Positions 43,425 through 51,688 of a stretch of DNA of 64,000 nucleotides are shown here, in pieces. How positions within the stretch are numbered: position 1 is the stretch's first letter; every line of letters begins with the position of its first letter. The notes below the pieces were generated by a model. That model worked only from the letters and a program-made list of their open reading frames with translations. It did not search any database and was not told the origin of the DNA. Location: assembly GCF_040361215.1 (NCBI RefSeq), contig NZ_APND01000003.1:310001-374000 (forward strand). Direction: 5' to 3'. Made by a program: the position numbers and the translations under genes. The stretch comes from Salinisphaera dokdonensis (GTDB lineage: Bacteria; Pseudomonadota; Gammaproteobacteria; Nevskiales; Salinisphaeraceae).

Positions 43425-44150
43425 ATGTCACTTGATGCGTCCAGCGCGCCCAGCAGGCTCCCAGTATCCGACGCACGCTGGCGGCTTTCCCTAGATCGCG
43501 ATTTTCGCGTGCCAGGGCAGGCTTCCAGCTGGCAGCTACTGCACCGCGGGCCGCATTCCATGATCTACCAGTTGCCCGATGACGCGGGCGCGGCAAAATT
43601 CATCATGCCGCGTAGCCTGCCACGCGACGCGGTCCGCAAGTACTTCAATTGCCAGGCAAAACGCGAGTTACAAGGCAGCCGGGAATTAGCCGCAATCGGC
43701 TTACAAGTACCCCGTACGTTTGGCTGGGGCATGACGCCTTCCCCCGCTGCCCGGTACGAGTCGGTTCTATTCATGCAGATGCTGCCGTCATTTGTTTCCG
43801 GCCTGGATTTCATCCGCACAGAAACCAATATAGAGCGACGACAGCGGTTTCTTCAGCGTCTAGCTCGACAGCTGGCGCGGCTCCACGGCAATGGCTACGT
43901 GCATCGGGATTGCCACTTCGCCAACATCTGCCTCGTCGACGACGACACGCTAATATGGATCGACAACGATATTCGCAAACCGGTTCGACGTGCTGAACGA
44001 GCAAAAGGGCTGTCGAAAGCACTTGCCCTTCTTAAAAGCACAGCGCGAAGCGATCTCAGTGATCACGAATGGAAGTCCTTCACTCAATGGGTTCGCAACG
44101 CATTGGCGGACTGGCCCGTAGGAGAACACCTCATCAATGAAGTTTTCTAA
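43425..44150 (+). CDS. Lipopolysaccharide kinase-like protein (InaA/WaaP-type fold), copy 1
   Basis: This 241-residue protein has a kinase fold. Motifs are the putative ATP-binding Lys58 in AAKFIMPRS, the catalytic loop HRDCHFANICL (His160-Asp162, Asn167), and the metal-binding Asp180 in WIDNDI. Such kinases (InaA, WaaP, KdkA) phosphorylate heptose or Kdo in the LPS core on the cytoplasmic side. The block PRSLPRDAVRKYF (62-74) recurs in the gene at 48678. The stop overlaps the next methyltransferase by 14 bases. Phosphorylation of a sugar is inferred from fold and neighbours. Confidence 0.8.
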   Translation: MSLDASSAPSRLPVSDARWRLSLDRDFRVPGQASSWQLLHRGPHSMIYQLPDDAGAAKFIMPRSLPRDAVRKYFNCQAKRELQGSRELAAIGLQVPRTFGWGMTPSPAARYESVLFMQMLPSFVSGLDFIRTETNIERRQRFLQRLARQLARLHGNGYVHRDCHFANICLVDDDTLIWIDNDIRKPVRRAERAKGLSKALALLKSTARSDLSDHEWKSFTQWVRNALADWPVGEHLINEVF

Positions 44151-44883
44151 AGCCGCGAAACAGCTCGAGGGCACGCCGCATATCAGCCGGCATTCAGCCC
44201 GCGTGCTCTATGATTTTCTTCTTACAGAGCAACCTGTCAATTGCCTTGAACTCGGTTTCGCTCATGGCGCAAGCAGCGGATATATCGCGGCCGCGCTCGA
44301 CGAACTCGGGCGGGGCCACTTGACCAGCGTGGATCTTGATTCCAGTCGTGACTTCGACATCACGATAGAGAAGACGCTTGCAGGACTCGGACTCGAGGAA
44401 ATCGTATCGATTCATCGAGAAACTAATTCCTATAACTGGTTTTTGAAAAAGGCAATCGAAGCCCAGACCAAGGATGAACGCTGCGAGCCCTGTTACGACT
44501 TCATCTTTGTCGATGGCAGCAAGAACTGGACCATTGACGGCCTGGCATTCTTCCTGGCCGACAAGCTGCTTCGTGAGGGCGGCTGGATTCTGTTCGACGA
44601 TTACGGATGGCGTTATGCGGATGCATTAGCCAAGGGCAAGGCCGCAGGCGACGGCGTAAGTATTCGCGACTTGTCCGACGACCAGATCGACGAGCCGAAT
44701 GTGGCTGCAATATTCAATCTACTCGTTGCACAACACCCGGAATACGGGAACTTCAAGGTGCAGGACCAGTCTTGGGCATGGGCCCAGAAAGTCCGAGGCC
44801 AACGCGAGATCAAGCACGAGCGCAAGTCCACGCTCAAGAGCCGCCTGCGCCGCCTCAAGCCTACTCCGCGACGGGCGCCATAG
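44137..44883 (+). CDS. Class I SAM-dependent methyltransferase (Methyltransf_24-like)
   Basis: This 248-residue protein has SAM motif I as NCLELGFAHGASSGYIAAAL (about 35), an acidic motif II VDLDSSRDFD, and FIFVDGSKNWTIDGLAFFLADKLLREGGWILFDDYGW, matching the class that includes cephalosporin hydroxylase-like and methyltransferase 24 proteins. The C-terminus is strongly basic. It starts inside the kinase gene (14-base overlap), suggesting coupled action on the same glycan. Confidence 0.82.
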   Translation: MKFSKAAKQLEGTPHISRHSARVLYDFLLTEQPVNCLELGFAHGASSGYIAAALDELGRGHLTSVDLDSSRDFDITIEKTLAGLGLEEIVSIHRETNSYNWFLKKAIEAQTKDERCEPCYDFIFVDGSKNWTIDGLAFFLADKLLREGGWILFDDYGWRYADALAKGKAAGDGVSIRDLSDDQIDEPNVAAIFNLLVAQHPEYGNFKVQDQSWAWAQKVRGQREIKHERKSTLKSRLRRLKPTPRRAP

Positions 44884-44935
44884 GCGTGAGAAACCCCCTC
44901 CAGCGACCTGCCCGGAATTGACCACGAACTCTCAT

Positions 44936-45892
44936 ATGCGCGATGCAGCCACGGTAGACGTAAGCGTCGTAATCACTACCCGCAACAGGGCAGATCTGCT
45001 GAAAGCGAGTCTGGATACGCTGGGCTCGGTGGACACCCCCTCTTTCGCCTGGGAGCTGCTGGTAGTCGATAACGGGAGCAACGACCACACCCGCAACGTC
45101 CTCGAGCAGGCCAGGACAATGCTGCCTCTGGAGATATTGACGGTCGTCCGTGCCGGCAAAACACGCGCCCAGAACGTTGCCGTAGCGCATGCCCGCGGCA
45201 AGCTGGTGGCATTCAGCGATGACGATGTGGTGTTCGACCCCGCGTGGTTGAACGAGCTCGCCAGCGCCGCAGCGCGCTGGCCAGACGCGAGTATATTCGG
45301 CGGTCAGATCGATATTGCATTGCCAAGCCAGGTGCCGGAATGGTTACAGGGTTCAGAAATGCGACCACTACTGGAACGGCTGTGCGCTCGGTATGCGCCC
45401 CGTGTCGATGAAGGAGAAACCGATCAAGCGCCTCTGGGGCCAAATATGGCGATTCGCGCTTGTGCGTTAACCGACGTTCGGTTTGACGAGAACGTCGGCC
45501 CCGACGGCACACATGATTATATAAAAGGCGGTGACACGGACTTATGTCACGTGCTTGCCGAGCGGGGGCATCGCTTCGTTTATGTACCTAAAGCACGCAT
45601 TATTCACCACGTACGTGAAGGGCAACTGGAGCTGTCGTCGATAATCGAGGGTATGTTCCGACGCGGACGCAAGAACGCCTATCTCAATCCGAAGCCAGCT
45701 AAAGTCCTCATAGGGCACGCGCCCGTTTCGCTTTGGTTCGCCCTAGCCCGTCAGTGGTTGCGATATCTGGCTTGCCGGTCACTATCCACGCACACGCGCT
45801 ACAAAGTCGGCAGCAAGCTTTTTTTTCGACGCGGCTATCTTTACCAATACCGGCTCCAGCAAAAGGCACTCAAATCCGGGCAGCGCAGCTAG
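44936..45892 (+). CDS. Glycosyltransferase family 2 (paralogue B, more divergent)
   Basis: This 318-residue GT-A transferase has DVSVVITTRNRADLL (8-22), WELLVVDNGSNDHT and the DxD segment FSDDD (93-97). Its C-terminal half (KGGDTDLCHVLAERGHRFVYVPKARIIHHV) and basic tail differ from the other two GT2 genes, so it is the more distant member. I chose ATG 44936. The open frame extends further upstream but only into the methyltransferase 3' end. Confidence 0.9.
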   Translation: MRDAATVDVSVVITTRNRADLLKASLDTLGSVDTPSFAWELLVVDNGSNDHTRNVLEQARTMLPLEILTVVRAGKTRAQNVAVAHARGKLVAFSDDDVVFDPAWLNELASAAARWPDASIFGGQIDIALPSQVPEWLQGSEMRPLLERLCARYAPRVDEGETDQAPLGPNMAIRACALTDVRFDENVGPDGTHDYIKGGDTDLCHVLAERGHRFVYVPKARIIHHVREGQLELSSIIEGMFRRGRKNAYLNPKPAKVLIGHAPVSLWFALARQWLRYLACRSLSTHTRYKVGSKLFFRRGYLYQYRLQQKALKSGQRS

Positions 45893-46069
45893 ATTCCAGC
45901 GGGCCCGTAACACGCCAAGCGATTACACAGTCCTGTGATCCCGCTCATCGGACCAAGCCTATGTGCCGCTGGACGTAGTCAATTCACTCGTGTATTTCTG
46001 GAAAGAGCTATATTTTCAGCACGAACGCCATACAGAAAACTAGGGATTCGGGTTCACTAAAGCCGTTTT

Positions 46070-47149
46070 ATGTCGCCATTAACGAATAACGAAAAAAATT
46101 ATCATACCGAGGCAACGCAAGCGGGCTATTCGGACGCTCTCGACGTTAGCGTGGTGTTCGCAACGCGCGATCGGGAATCGCAGCTTCAGCAGACTCTGCA
46201 CGCCTATCGCGGCCTCAACACCGAGGGCCTCTCTTGGGAATTGATTGTTGTCGACAACAACAGCAGCGACGGCACGTCTCGCACGCTGGCCTCGGCCCAG
46301 AAGGATTTGCCGCTTACACCGTTGTTCGTCGAGCAGGCGGGGCAGAACTGCGCCCGGAACGAAGCGCTTACTCATGTAAGAGGCAGACTGGTCGTATTTA
46401 CCGATGACGACGCGTTGCCGCATCAAGACTGTCTCAAGTCTTATCTCGCGGCCGCCGATCGCTGGCCAAACGAAGCTATCTTCGGCGCGCGTATCGAACC
46501 CCGGTTCCCGCCGGGCACACCGGCGTGGATACGCTCCCCCGACTTCCACTTCGCCTCGACCGCTTTCGCGCGCTATCAACCAGCTGAACACGAGTGCCTC
46601 GTTTCGCGCCACCCTTACGGCCCGAGCTTTGCGGTACGCCGCGAGGCTCTCTGCGAGCACCTCTTCCCGACGCATCTGGGCCCTCGCCAGGGTTCCTACG
46701 CCATGGGTGGTGAAGGCCACTTTCTGCGTCGACTCGCTGACGAAGGTTGGGGCTACGTCTACGTTCCCAGCGCCTATGTCGAGCACGTCATTCGCCCTGA
46801 ACAGGTAGAACCCCGCTGGCTTGTAAAACGAGCTCATAACAAGGGACGGGGGCAAGCCCACCTACCATCCAGGAAGCGTCCTCGGCGCGTGTTCTGGCGT
46901 GGCGTATCTCTCCGTCTCTGGCTGGCCACAGCGCGGGCCGGCTTTCGATACTACGCACTTGCCCCCTTGGTTAAACCTCATGTACGCGCCAATTTTGGCA
47001 TTCAGTACGAGTTGCGGCGCGGCGAGCTCCAGGAACGATTGAGCCAACGCTCCAGAGCGAAAGCGACCAACCGAGGGAGCGCCCCTGCTGACGGCGCAGG
47101 GCCATCGAGCGATGTAAAGTACCGTTCTTCCGAAACATCACGATCCTAA
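46070..47149 (+). CDS. Glycosyltransferase family 2 (paralogue C)
   Basis: This 359-residue GT-A transferase has DVSVVFATRDRESQL (25-39), WELIVVDNNSSDGT, and FTDDD (110-114). It is similar along its length to paralogue A: RWPNEAIFGARIEPRF, PGTPAWIRSPDF, MGGEGHFLRRLADEGWGYVYVPSAYVEHVIRPEQ. A hydrophilic C-terminal tail of about 40 residues is unique to it. The 177-base gap upstream contains an AT-rich patch with TATATT at 46009, a possible -10 element. The next gene starts six bases after its stop. Confidence 0.9.
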   Translation: MSPLTNNEKNYHTEATQAGYSDALDVSVVFATRDRESQLQQTLHAYRGLNTEGLSWELIVVDNNSSDGTSRTLASAQKDLPLTPLFVEQAGQNCARNEALTHVRGRLVVFTDDDALPHQDCLKSYLAAADRWPNEAIFGARIEPRFPPGTPAWIRSPDFHFASTAFARYQPAEHECLVSRHPYGPSFAVRREALCEHLFPTHLGPRQGSYAMGGEGHFLRRLADEGWGYVYVPSAYVEHVIRPEQVEPRWLVKRAHNKGRGQAHLPSRKRPRRVFWRGVSLRLWLATARAGFRYYALAPLVKPHVRANFGIQYELRRGELQERLSQRSRAKATNRGSAPADGAGPSSDVKYRSSETSRS

Positions 47150-47155
47150 AAAGAC

Positions 47156-47914
47156 ATGACCGAGCCCCAGCCGTACGTACAGTCGTTTTACGACGACCGC
47201 CATAGACAGACGCTCTACTCTGCGGAACGGGTGCTTGAATGCTTGGACCCCATCCTCCCTGACATCAAATCAGCAGTCGATATCGGGTGTGGCGTCGGCA
47301 CGTGGCTATCGGTACTTGAAGCGCGCGGTGTGACAAAGGTGCAGGGCTATGAAGGGCCTTGGGTGGATGAATCACTGCTGCAGATTCCGGTCGAGTGCTT
47401 CGAGAAACGGGACCTAACTCAGCTTATTCCGGCCCCGACCGAGCGATTTGATCTCGCCCTGTCCCTGGAAGTCGCAGAGCATCTACCGCCCGAAAGCGCC
47501 TCCACGTTCGTTGAATCGCTTACAAACCAAGCCGATTTCATCGTGTTCTCGGCGGCCATTCCCCATCAGGGCGGCCGTCACCATGTAAATGAACAATGGC
47601 TGGAGTACTGGCTTCAGCTATTCGAGGCGCATGATTACATCGGCCTGGACGTGGTGCGTCGCACGCTCTGGGATGACGAGCGCATCCAACGCTGGTACCG
47701 CCAGAACGTAATTCTGGTAGCCAAGAGAAGCCGTGTAGATTCGCTTACATTGCCCAATTCGCCTGACGCTCTAAGGCCGCTTTCGTTGGTCCATCCACGC
47801 AGCCTCGAAGATCGAATTGCTGCTTACGAGCGGGCCAGAACAAAGGCCCAGTCGCTGTCCGGTTCCTGGAAGCTGTTCCGGCGCGCTGTGCGCCGCAGTT
47901 TGAAGGGAGCCTAG
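47156..47914 (+). CDS. Class I SAM-dependent methyltransferase
   Basis: This 252-residue methyltransferase has motif I AVDIGCGVGTWLSVLEARG (about 40), post-I QGYEGPWVDESLL, DLALSLEVAEHLPPESA (typical of the methyltransferase 23/25 group) and IPHQGGRHHVNEQWLEYW. It begins six bases after the GT2 gene. The C-terminus is Arg-rich. The context points to methylation of a glycan or its lipid-linked precursor. Confidence 0.87.
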   Translation: MTEPQPYVQSFYDDRHRQTLYSAERVLECLDPILPDIKSAVDIGCGVGTWLSVLEARGVTKVQGYEGPWVDESLLQIPVECFEKRDLTQLIPAPTERFDLALSLEVAEHLPPESASTFVESLTNQADFIVFSAAIPHQGGRHHVNEQWLEYWLQLFEAHDYIGLDVVRRTLWDDERIQRWYRQNVILVAKRSRVDSLTLPNSPDALRPLSLVHPRSLEDRIAAYERARTKAQSLSGSWKLFRRAVRRSLKGA

Positions 47915-48677
47915 ACGCAGCAACCACTATCGAACAGCATGAATACCTCTTTGGGGCGCCCGCTTTCCTTCAACGATCAAGCCGGCCTTGGCCCTTCTAC
48001 TCGGGCCACTTACCAGGCGGCCAGCAAGCTGACACTGGGCACCAAGCTTTGCCCGCACTCAGTTCGTCAGATGGATGCACGATTGGAGCCATCAGGACCT
48101 CACGGCTCGAACGGCTTGCTCGCAAGCAACCTTGAATACCCAACACATGATCGCGCTGACCGCGCGACCATCAAGGGTCAGAGATTGGAATCAGTATTTG
48201 TAACGCAGTACGCGACTCACTGCGATTACTAAAAAACTCTTCAGTTAAACGACACTTTATAGTGCCATTGAACTGACCTATCACGCTGCATAACCCCCTT
48301 CGCCAACTGAAAGCACGGCTTCTGCAGAACCACTGGCCCCTGCGCGTTACTCGAGTGCTGCCCCACACCAATCAGAGCGCTCTAGGCATCGAGATAGTTG
48401 CGTGAATCGGTTCGCTCACCAGCCGCCTAACCGCGCAACCGCGCGTATTCGTAACCGAAAAACGCTATGGTCGTACCACGGCTAGTTTGACCGACGGCTA
48501 AAGTAATACCGAGCCAGCAGGGCCACGCGAGATATGTTTAGAAGCGCCGCCCCGTAAATAATCAGCTAATTTAAAGAACGGCACACTATTCGGCCAGCGA
48601 GGCGCGTACTTATCATACTTTCTAGCATCATCGCCGCTAACGACCGGTGGCTGTTCCATACGGACGACGGTTGGGAC
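47915..48677 (+). other. 763-base gap without a supported gene
   Basis: No convincing gene is visible. An open frame of 97 codons at 47939-48232 has irregular composition and no family resemblance. Around 48280-48405 a short frame reads as a plausible protein C-terminus (LLQNHWPLRVTRVLPHTNQ), ending GIEIVA and a stop, possibly a gene remnant. The stretch 48530-48600 is AT-rich and could hold the promoter of the kinase gene that follows. It has the look of decayed island sequence. Confidence 0.4.
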
Positions 48678-49307
48678 GTGCAACGGATCCGAAATGCGGC
48701 AAATGCGCCGGCGGCGAACCAAGGCCCATTCGCGGCTATTACGACGCACGCCGATCCGGGTTCTCCGGATGCAGCCAAGCTCATTCGTCCACGCAGTCTG
48801 CCGCGAGACGCTGTACGGAAATATTTCCGGTGTCAGGCGAGGAGAGAATTTGATGCCGCCCGGGTCCTTCTAAAATGGAATGTACCGAGCATTCCGGTCC
48901 ATGGCTGGGGACTCTCACTTGCCCCTTGGGCACGATATGAATCCGTATTGCTTATGGATTATTTACCGGATTGCCTCAATGCACGACGGTATCTTGAATC
49001 GAAACACGACTTGGGGCTGAAGTGGCATTTTCTGGAAGGTATCGCGCGCGATGTCACGAACATCTATGCACGTGGGTATCACCACAACGACTGCCATTTG
49101 GGTAACGTGCTCGTCGATACCGATGGCAATCGCATGTGGGTCGACAACGAACTACGTCGCATCAAAGGCGAAGCGGAACATTCGAGCCATTTCGAGCAGA
49201 CACTTGATCTGCTGGACCGTTCGATGAAACAGGCACTGCCCGACGGCATGAAGAAAGAATTCAGAGCGCGCTGTCGGGAACGACTCTCACAAAAAATGGT
49301 GGACTAA
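48678..49307 (+). CDS. Lipopolysaccharide kinase-like protein, copy 2
   Basis: This 209-residue paralogue of the kinase at 43425 has the shared PRSLPRDAVRKYF block (38-50), putative Lys34, a catalytic loop HHNDCHLGNVLV (Asp138, Asn143) where the usual HRD reads HND, and Asp156 in WVDNEL. The only standard start is GTG 48678, although the frame is open for about 100 bases upstream and reads protein-like (SSIIAANDRWLFHTDDGWD). A non-canonical or lost start, or a truncated 5' end, is therefore possible. It is convergent with the GT4 gene, with a 12-base gap. Confidence 0.75.
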   Translation: MQRIRNAANAPAANQGPFAAITTHADPGSPDAAKLIRPRSLPRDAVRKYFRCQARREFDAARVLLKWNVPSIPVHGWGLSLAPWARYESVLLMDYLPDCLNARRYLESKHDLGLKWHFLEGIARDVTNIYARGYHHNDCHLGNVLVDTDGNRMWVDNELRRIKGEAEHSSHFEQTLDLLDRSMKQALPDGMKKEFRARCRERLSQKMVD

Positions 49308-49319
49308 ACATCGCTATGG

Positions 49320-50450
49320 TTATAGCGAACCCGACTCGTAGACGGCCAAGGTCTGGGTGAAGTTAGCATCCGCTGTGTTGACCTTAGCTTCTCTCAGGAG
49401 CTGTTCCACGGACTTTTTCCGAGTATCGGCGTCACGAATCAGTTCGGCCAGCTGCGCACGGATATTGGCCGCATCGGGCCCGCCCGGCAGCGCGTCGTAG
49501 AGCGCGCGGGGCAATAGCTCGGTCGCGCCGACTCGTCGGCTTGTCACTAGCGGCACCCCACAGGCCATGGCTTCCTGAACGCTCTGCCCAAATTCCTCGA
49601 TGCGAGCCGGATGCACGCAGATATCGAGCGCATGAAAATAGCGCTGCGGCTCACGGGTATGGGCGACGAAGCTAAATCGATCGGCGATGCCCAGTGCCCG
49701 GGCGCGCTCGACGAACGCCGACGCCCCGCCCTGCTTGCCCAGCACGAGAACCCGGCTTGCCCGCTGCAGCGAGGACTCGAGGCCCGCATAAGCCTCAAGC
49801 AGGATATCGAGGCCGCGCTTGCGATAGTCGCCCGAGGTGACCAGCCCGATCAGCACCTCATCATTACAGCCCAGTTCGGCACGAACGGTGTCTCGATAAC
49901 GCGCCTGGTCAGCGTGATTGAACTGCTCCGGCCGGTAGCCCGGGTAGATGATCGGCAGGCGGTCGCGCGCGACGCCGTAGCGTTCCACCAGGTCATCCTG
50001 CATAAGCTTTGAGTTACAGATACAAAGCTTGAACCCGTCGACCTCAAAAATCCGGTCGTGGATCTCGGCAAGCGTGCCCCGAGCATCGAGCGCCCGACCC
50101 TCGACGACTTCGTGGGCCAAATGAAGGCAGTTGTGCATGGACAGCACATGCTGACGATAGTGATGCCCATGCCCGGCAACGAAATCATAACGTTCGCGGT
50201 CGATCACCTTCTGCGAACGGGCCGCGAACCAGCGCCATTTGTAACGACTGAGTAACGGCACGCGTCGAACACGCACGGCCCGGCCCATTTCTGGCGTAAC
50301 CCCGCCCTTGTGCACCTTCTCGCCAATCAGGTCGACATCGTGGCCGAGCGCCCGAAAATAGCGTGCATGGTCGGCGATCGTGTTGTTGGTGCCGCCGATA
50401 TCGCCAATACCGCGAAAAACGATGGCGATCCGCTTGCCTGCTGGCGTCAT
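49320..50450 (-). CDS. Glycosyltransferase family 4
   Basis: This 376-residue GT-B enzyme has an N-terminal IAIVFRGIGDIGGTNNTIADHARYF with the typical Gly-rich acceptor loop, HNCLHLAHEVVEG, CICNSKLMQDDLVERYGV, and the donor half IGLVTSGDYRKRGLDILLEAY, VLGKQGGASAF and IEEFGQSVQEAMACGVPLVTS (EX7E). It is last of three overlapping GT4 genes on the minus strand, with a four-base ATGA overlap to the preceding one. Composition is back to the GC-rich chromosomal norm. Confidence 0.9.
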   Translation of the reverse strand: MTPAGKRIAIVFRGIGDIGGTNNTIADHARYFRALGHDVDLIGEKVHKGGVTPEMGRAVRVRRVPLLSRYKWRWFAARSQKVIDRERYDFVAGHGHHYRQHVLSMHNCLHLAHEVVEGRALDARGTLAEIHDRIFEVDGFKLCICNSKLMQDDLVERYGVARDRLPIIYPGYRPEQFNHADQARYRDTVRAELGCNDEVLIGLVTSGDYRKRGLDILLEAYAGLESSLQRASRVLVLGKQGGASAFVERARALGIADRFSFVAHTREPQRYFHALDICVHPARIEEFGQSVQEAMACGVPLVTSRRVGATELLPRALYDALPGGPDAANIRAQLAELIRDADTRKKSVEQLLREAKVNTADANFTQTLAVYESGSL

Positions 50451-51688
50451 GGACGCGCTCCCGGGTCGAGGCGGCCAAGATGAACGAAGGCATCGATGGA
50501 TGCGAGCGCTTCGTGTACGTGATCGTCGAACACGAATCGCCGGGCGACGGCCGCGATCGCCTGCGTACTCATCGCCCGGTAGCGATCTGCGTCATCGAGA
50601 CAGGCCGCGATGGCACGTGCGAGCTCATTCGGATCGACAACCTTGGGTGTATCGATGGTATCGGAAACCGGATCGTAGACATAAGGTGGTAGATCTTCTT
50701 CACCACCACCGAGCTCGCGATAATCGGAAAGCGACCGAGTGGGTTTGACGCACAGACCGGTTACACCGTCGTCGATGACTTCCACAAGGCCATCGACCGC
50801 GGCCACCACGGCGGGTATTCCGTAGGCGCCCGCCTCCACCGCGATCTGGCCGAACGGCTCGCGCAAGGCCGGATGCACGAGCAGATCGATGCGCTGGTAG
50901 AACGCTGGCATCTCAGCGACCAAGCCTTCGAAAATGACATGGGCCCCCACGCCCAGACGCTGGACTTCACTTTGAAGACGCTGCGTTTCCGGGCCGTCGC
51001 CCGCGATGCGCAGACTCGCGTCCCAGCCCTGCTCGCGCAGCAGCGCCAGGGCATGAATCGCCAACGCGACGCCTTTTATCGGTTGCAGGCGAGCAACGAC
51101 GCCCAGCACGACTTGTCCGCTGTTCGGCAGTCGGCGCGGCTCGATCGCCTGCGCTGGTAGCAAGGAGGGCCGCAAAGCGTTGTGAACCACGCGGATCTGG
51201 CCTCGATACTCCCAGCGCAATTCAAGCATCCGCCTCGCGGCGTAGCTGTTGCAGATGATTGCCGGCACCTCGGCCAAAAACCGCCGCTTGTCTTCGCTGT
51301 CGCCCGCGAACCAGCTCGCGCCACGTTCCCAGTAGATCGTGCGTTCCGCGCCCGCCGCGGCCAGCGTGTCGAGGCTGTCGCGCAGACGATTCCAGATCAC
51401 CACGGCATCGGGTTGCTGCGTCGCCACCAGCCGGCGCTGTCGCCCGGCCCGCAACGAAGCCGGCCATTTCGGCAGTTTGAAGCGGCCGGCATATTTTTCG
51501 AACGTCACCGCCGCCTGCGAGGCTTCGAGTCGGGCCCGAATCAGCGGATGTACACGCCGGCCGCAGGCGACCACGTTATGGTTAGATACGCCCTGCTCAC
51601 GCGCCACACGTACGAACTCCACGAACTGCTGCTCGACGCCGCCGGCGCCGTCCAGGCTCACGTAGTGCAGCAGACGATCGAGCTTCAC
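50447..51688 (-). CDS. Glycosyltransferase family 4 (VEQQF-type paralogue 2)
   Basis: This 413-residue GT-B transferase has an N-terminus LLHYVSLDGAGGVEQQFVEF shared with the upstream gene, then WERGASWFAGDSEDKRRFLAEVPAIICNSYAARRML, a donor half VVARLQPIKGVALAIHAL, IAGDGPETQRL, and PFGQIAVEAGAYGIPAVVAAVDGL. Overlaps both neighbours by ATGA. It probably acts on the LPS core or an attached glycan, given waaF nearby. Confidence 0.9.
   Translation of the reverse strand: MKLDRLLHYVSLDGAGGVEQQFVEFVRVAREQGVSNHNVVACGRRVHPLIRARLEASQAAVTFEKYAGRFKLPKWPASLRAGRQRRLVATQQPDAVVIWNRLRDSLDTLAAAGAERTIYWERGASWFAGDSEDKRRFLAEVPAIICNSYAARRMLELRWEYRGQIRVVHNALRPSLLPAQAIEPRRLPNSGQVVLGVVARLQPIKGVALAIHALALLREQGWDASLRIAGDGPETQRLQSEVQRLGVGAHVIFEGLVAEMPAFYQRIDLLVHPALREPFGQIAVEAGAYGIPAVVAAVDGLVEVIDDGVTGLCVKPTRSLSDYRELGGGEEDLPPYVYDPVSDTIDTPKVVDPNELARAIAACLDDADRYRAMSTQAIAAVARRFVFDDHVHEALASIDAFVHLGRLDPGARP

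Noticed and set aside
47939..48232. 97-codon frame in the island gap
   Set aside because: No ribosome-binding site, no recognisable family, irregular composition; kept only as part of the gap description.
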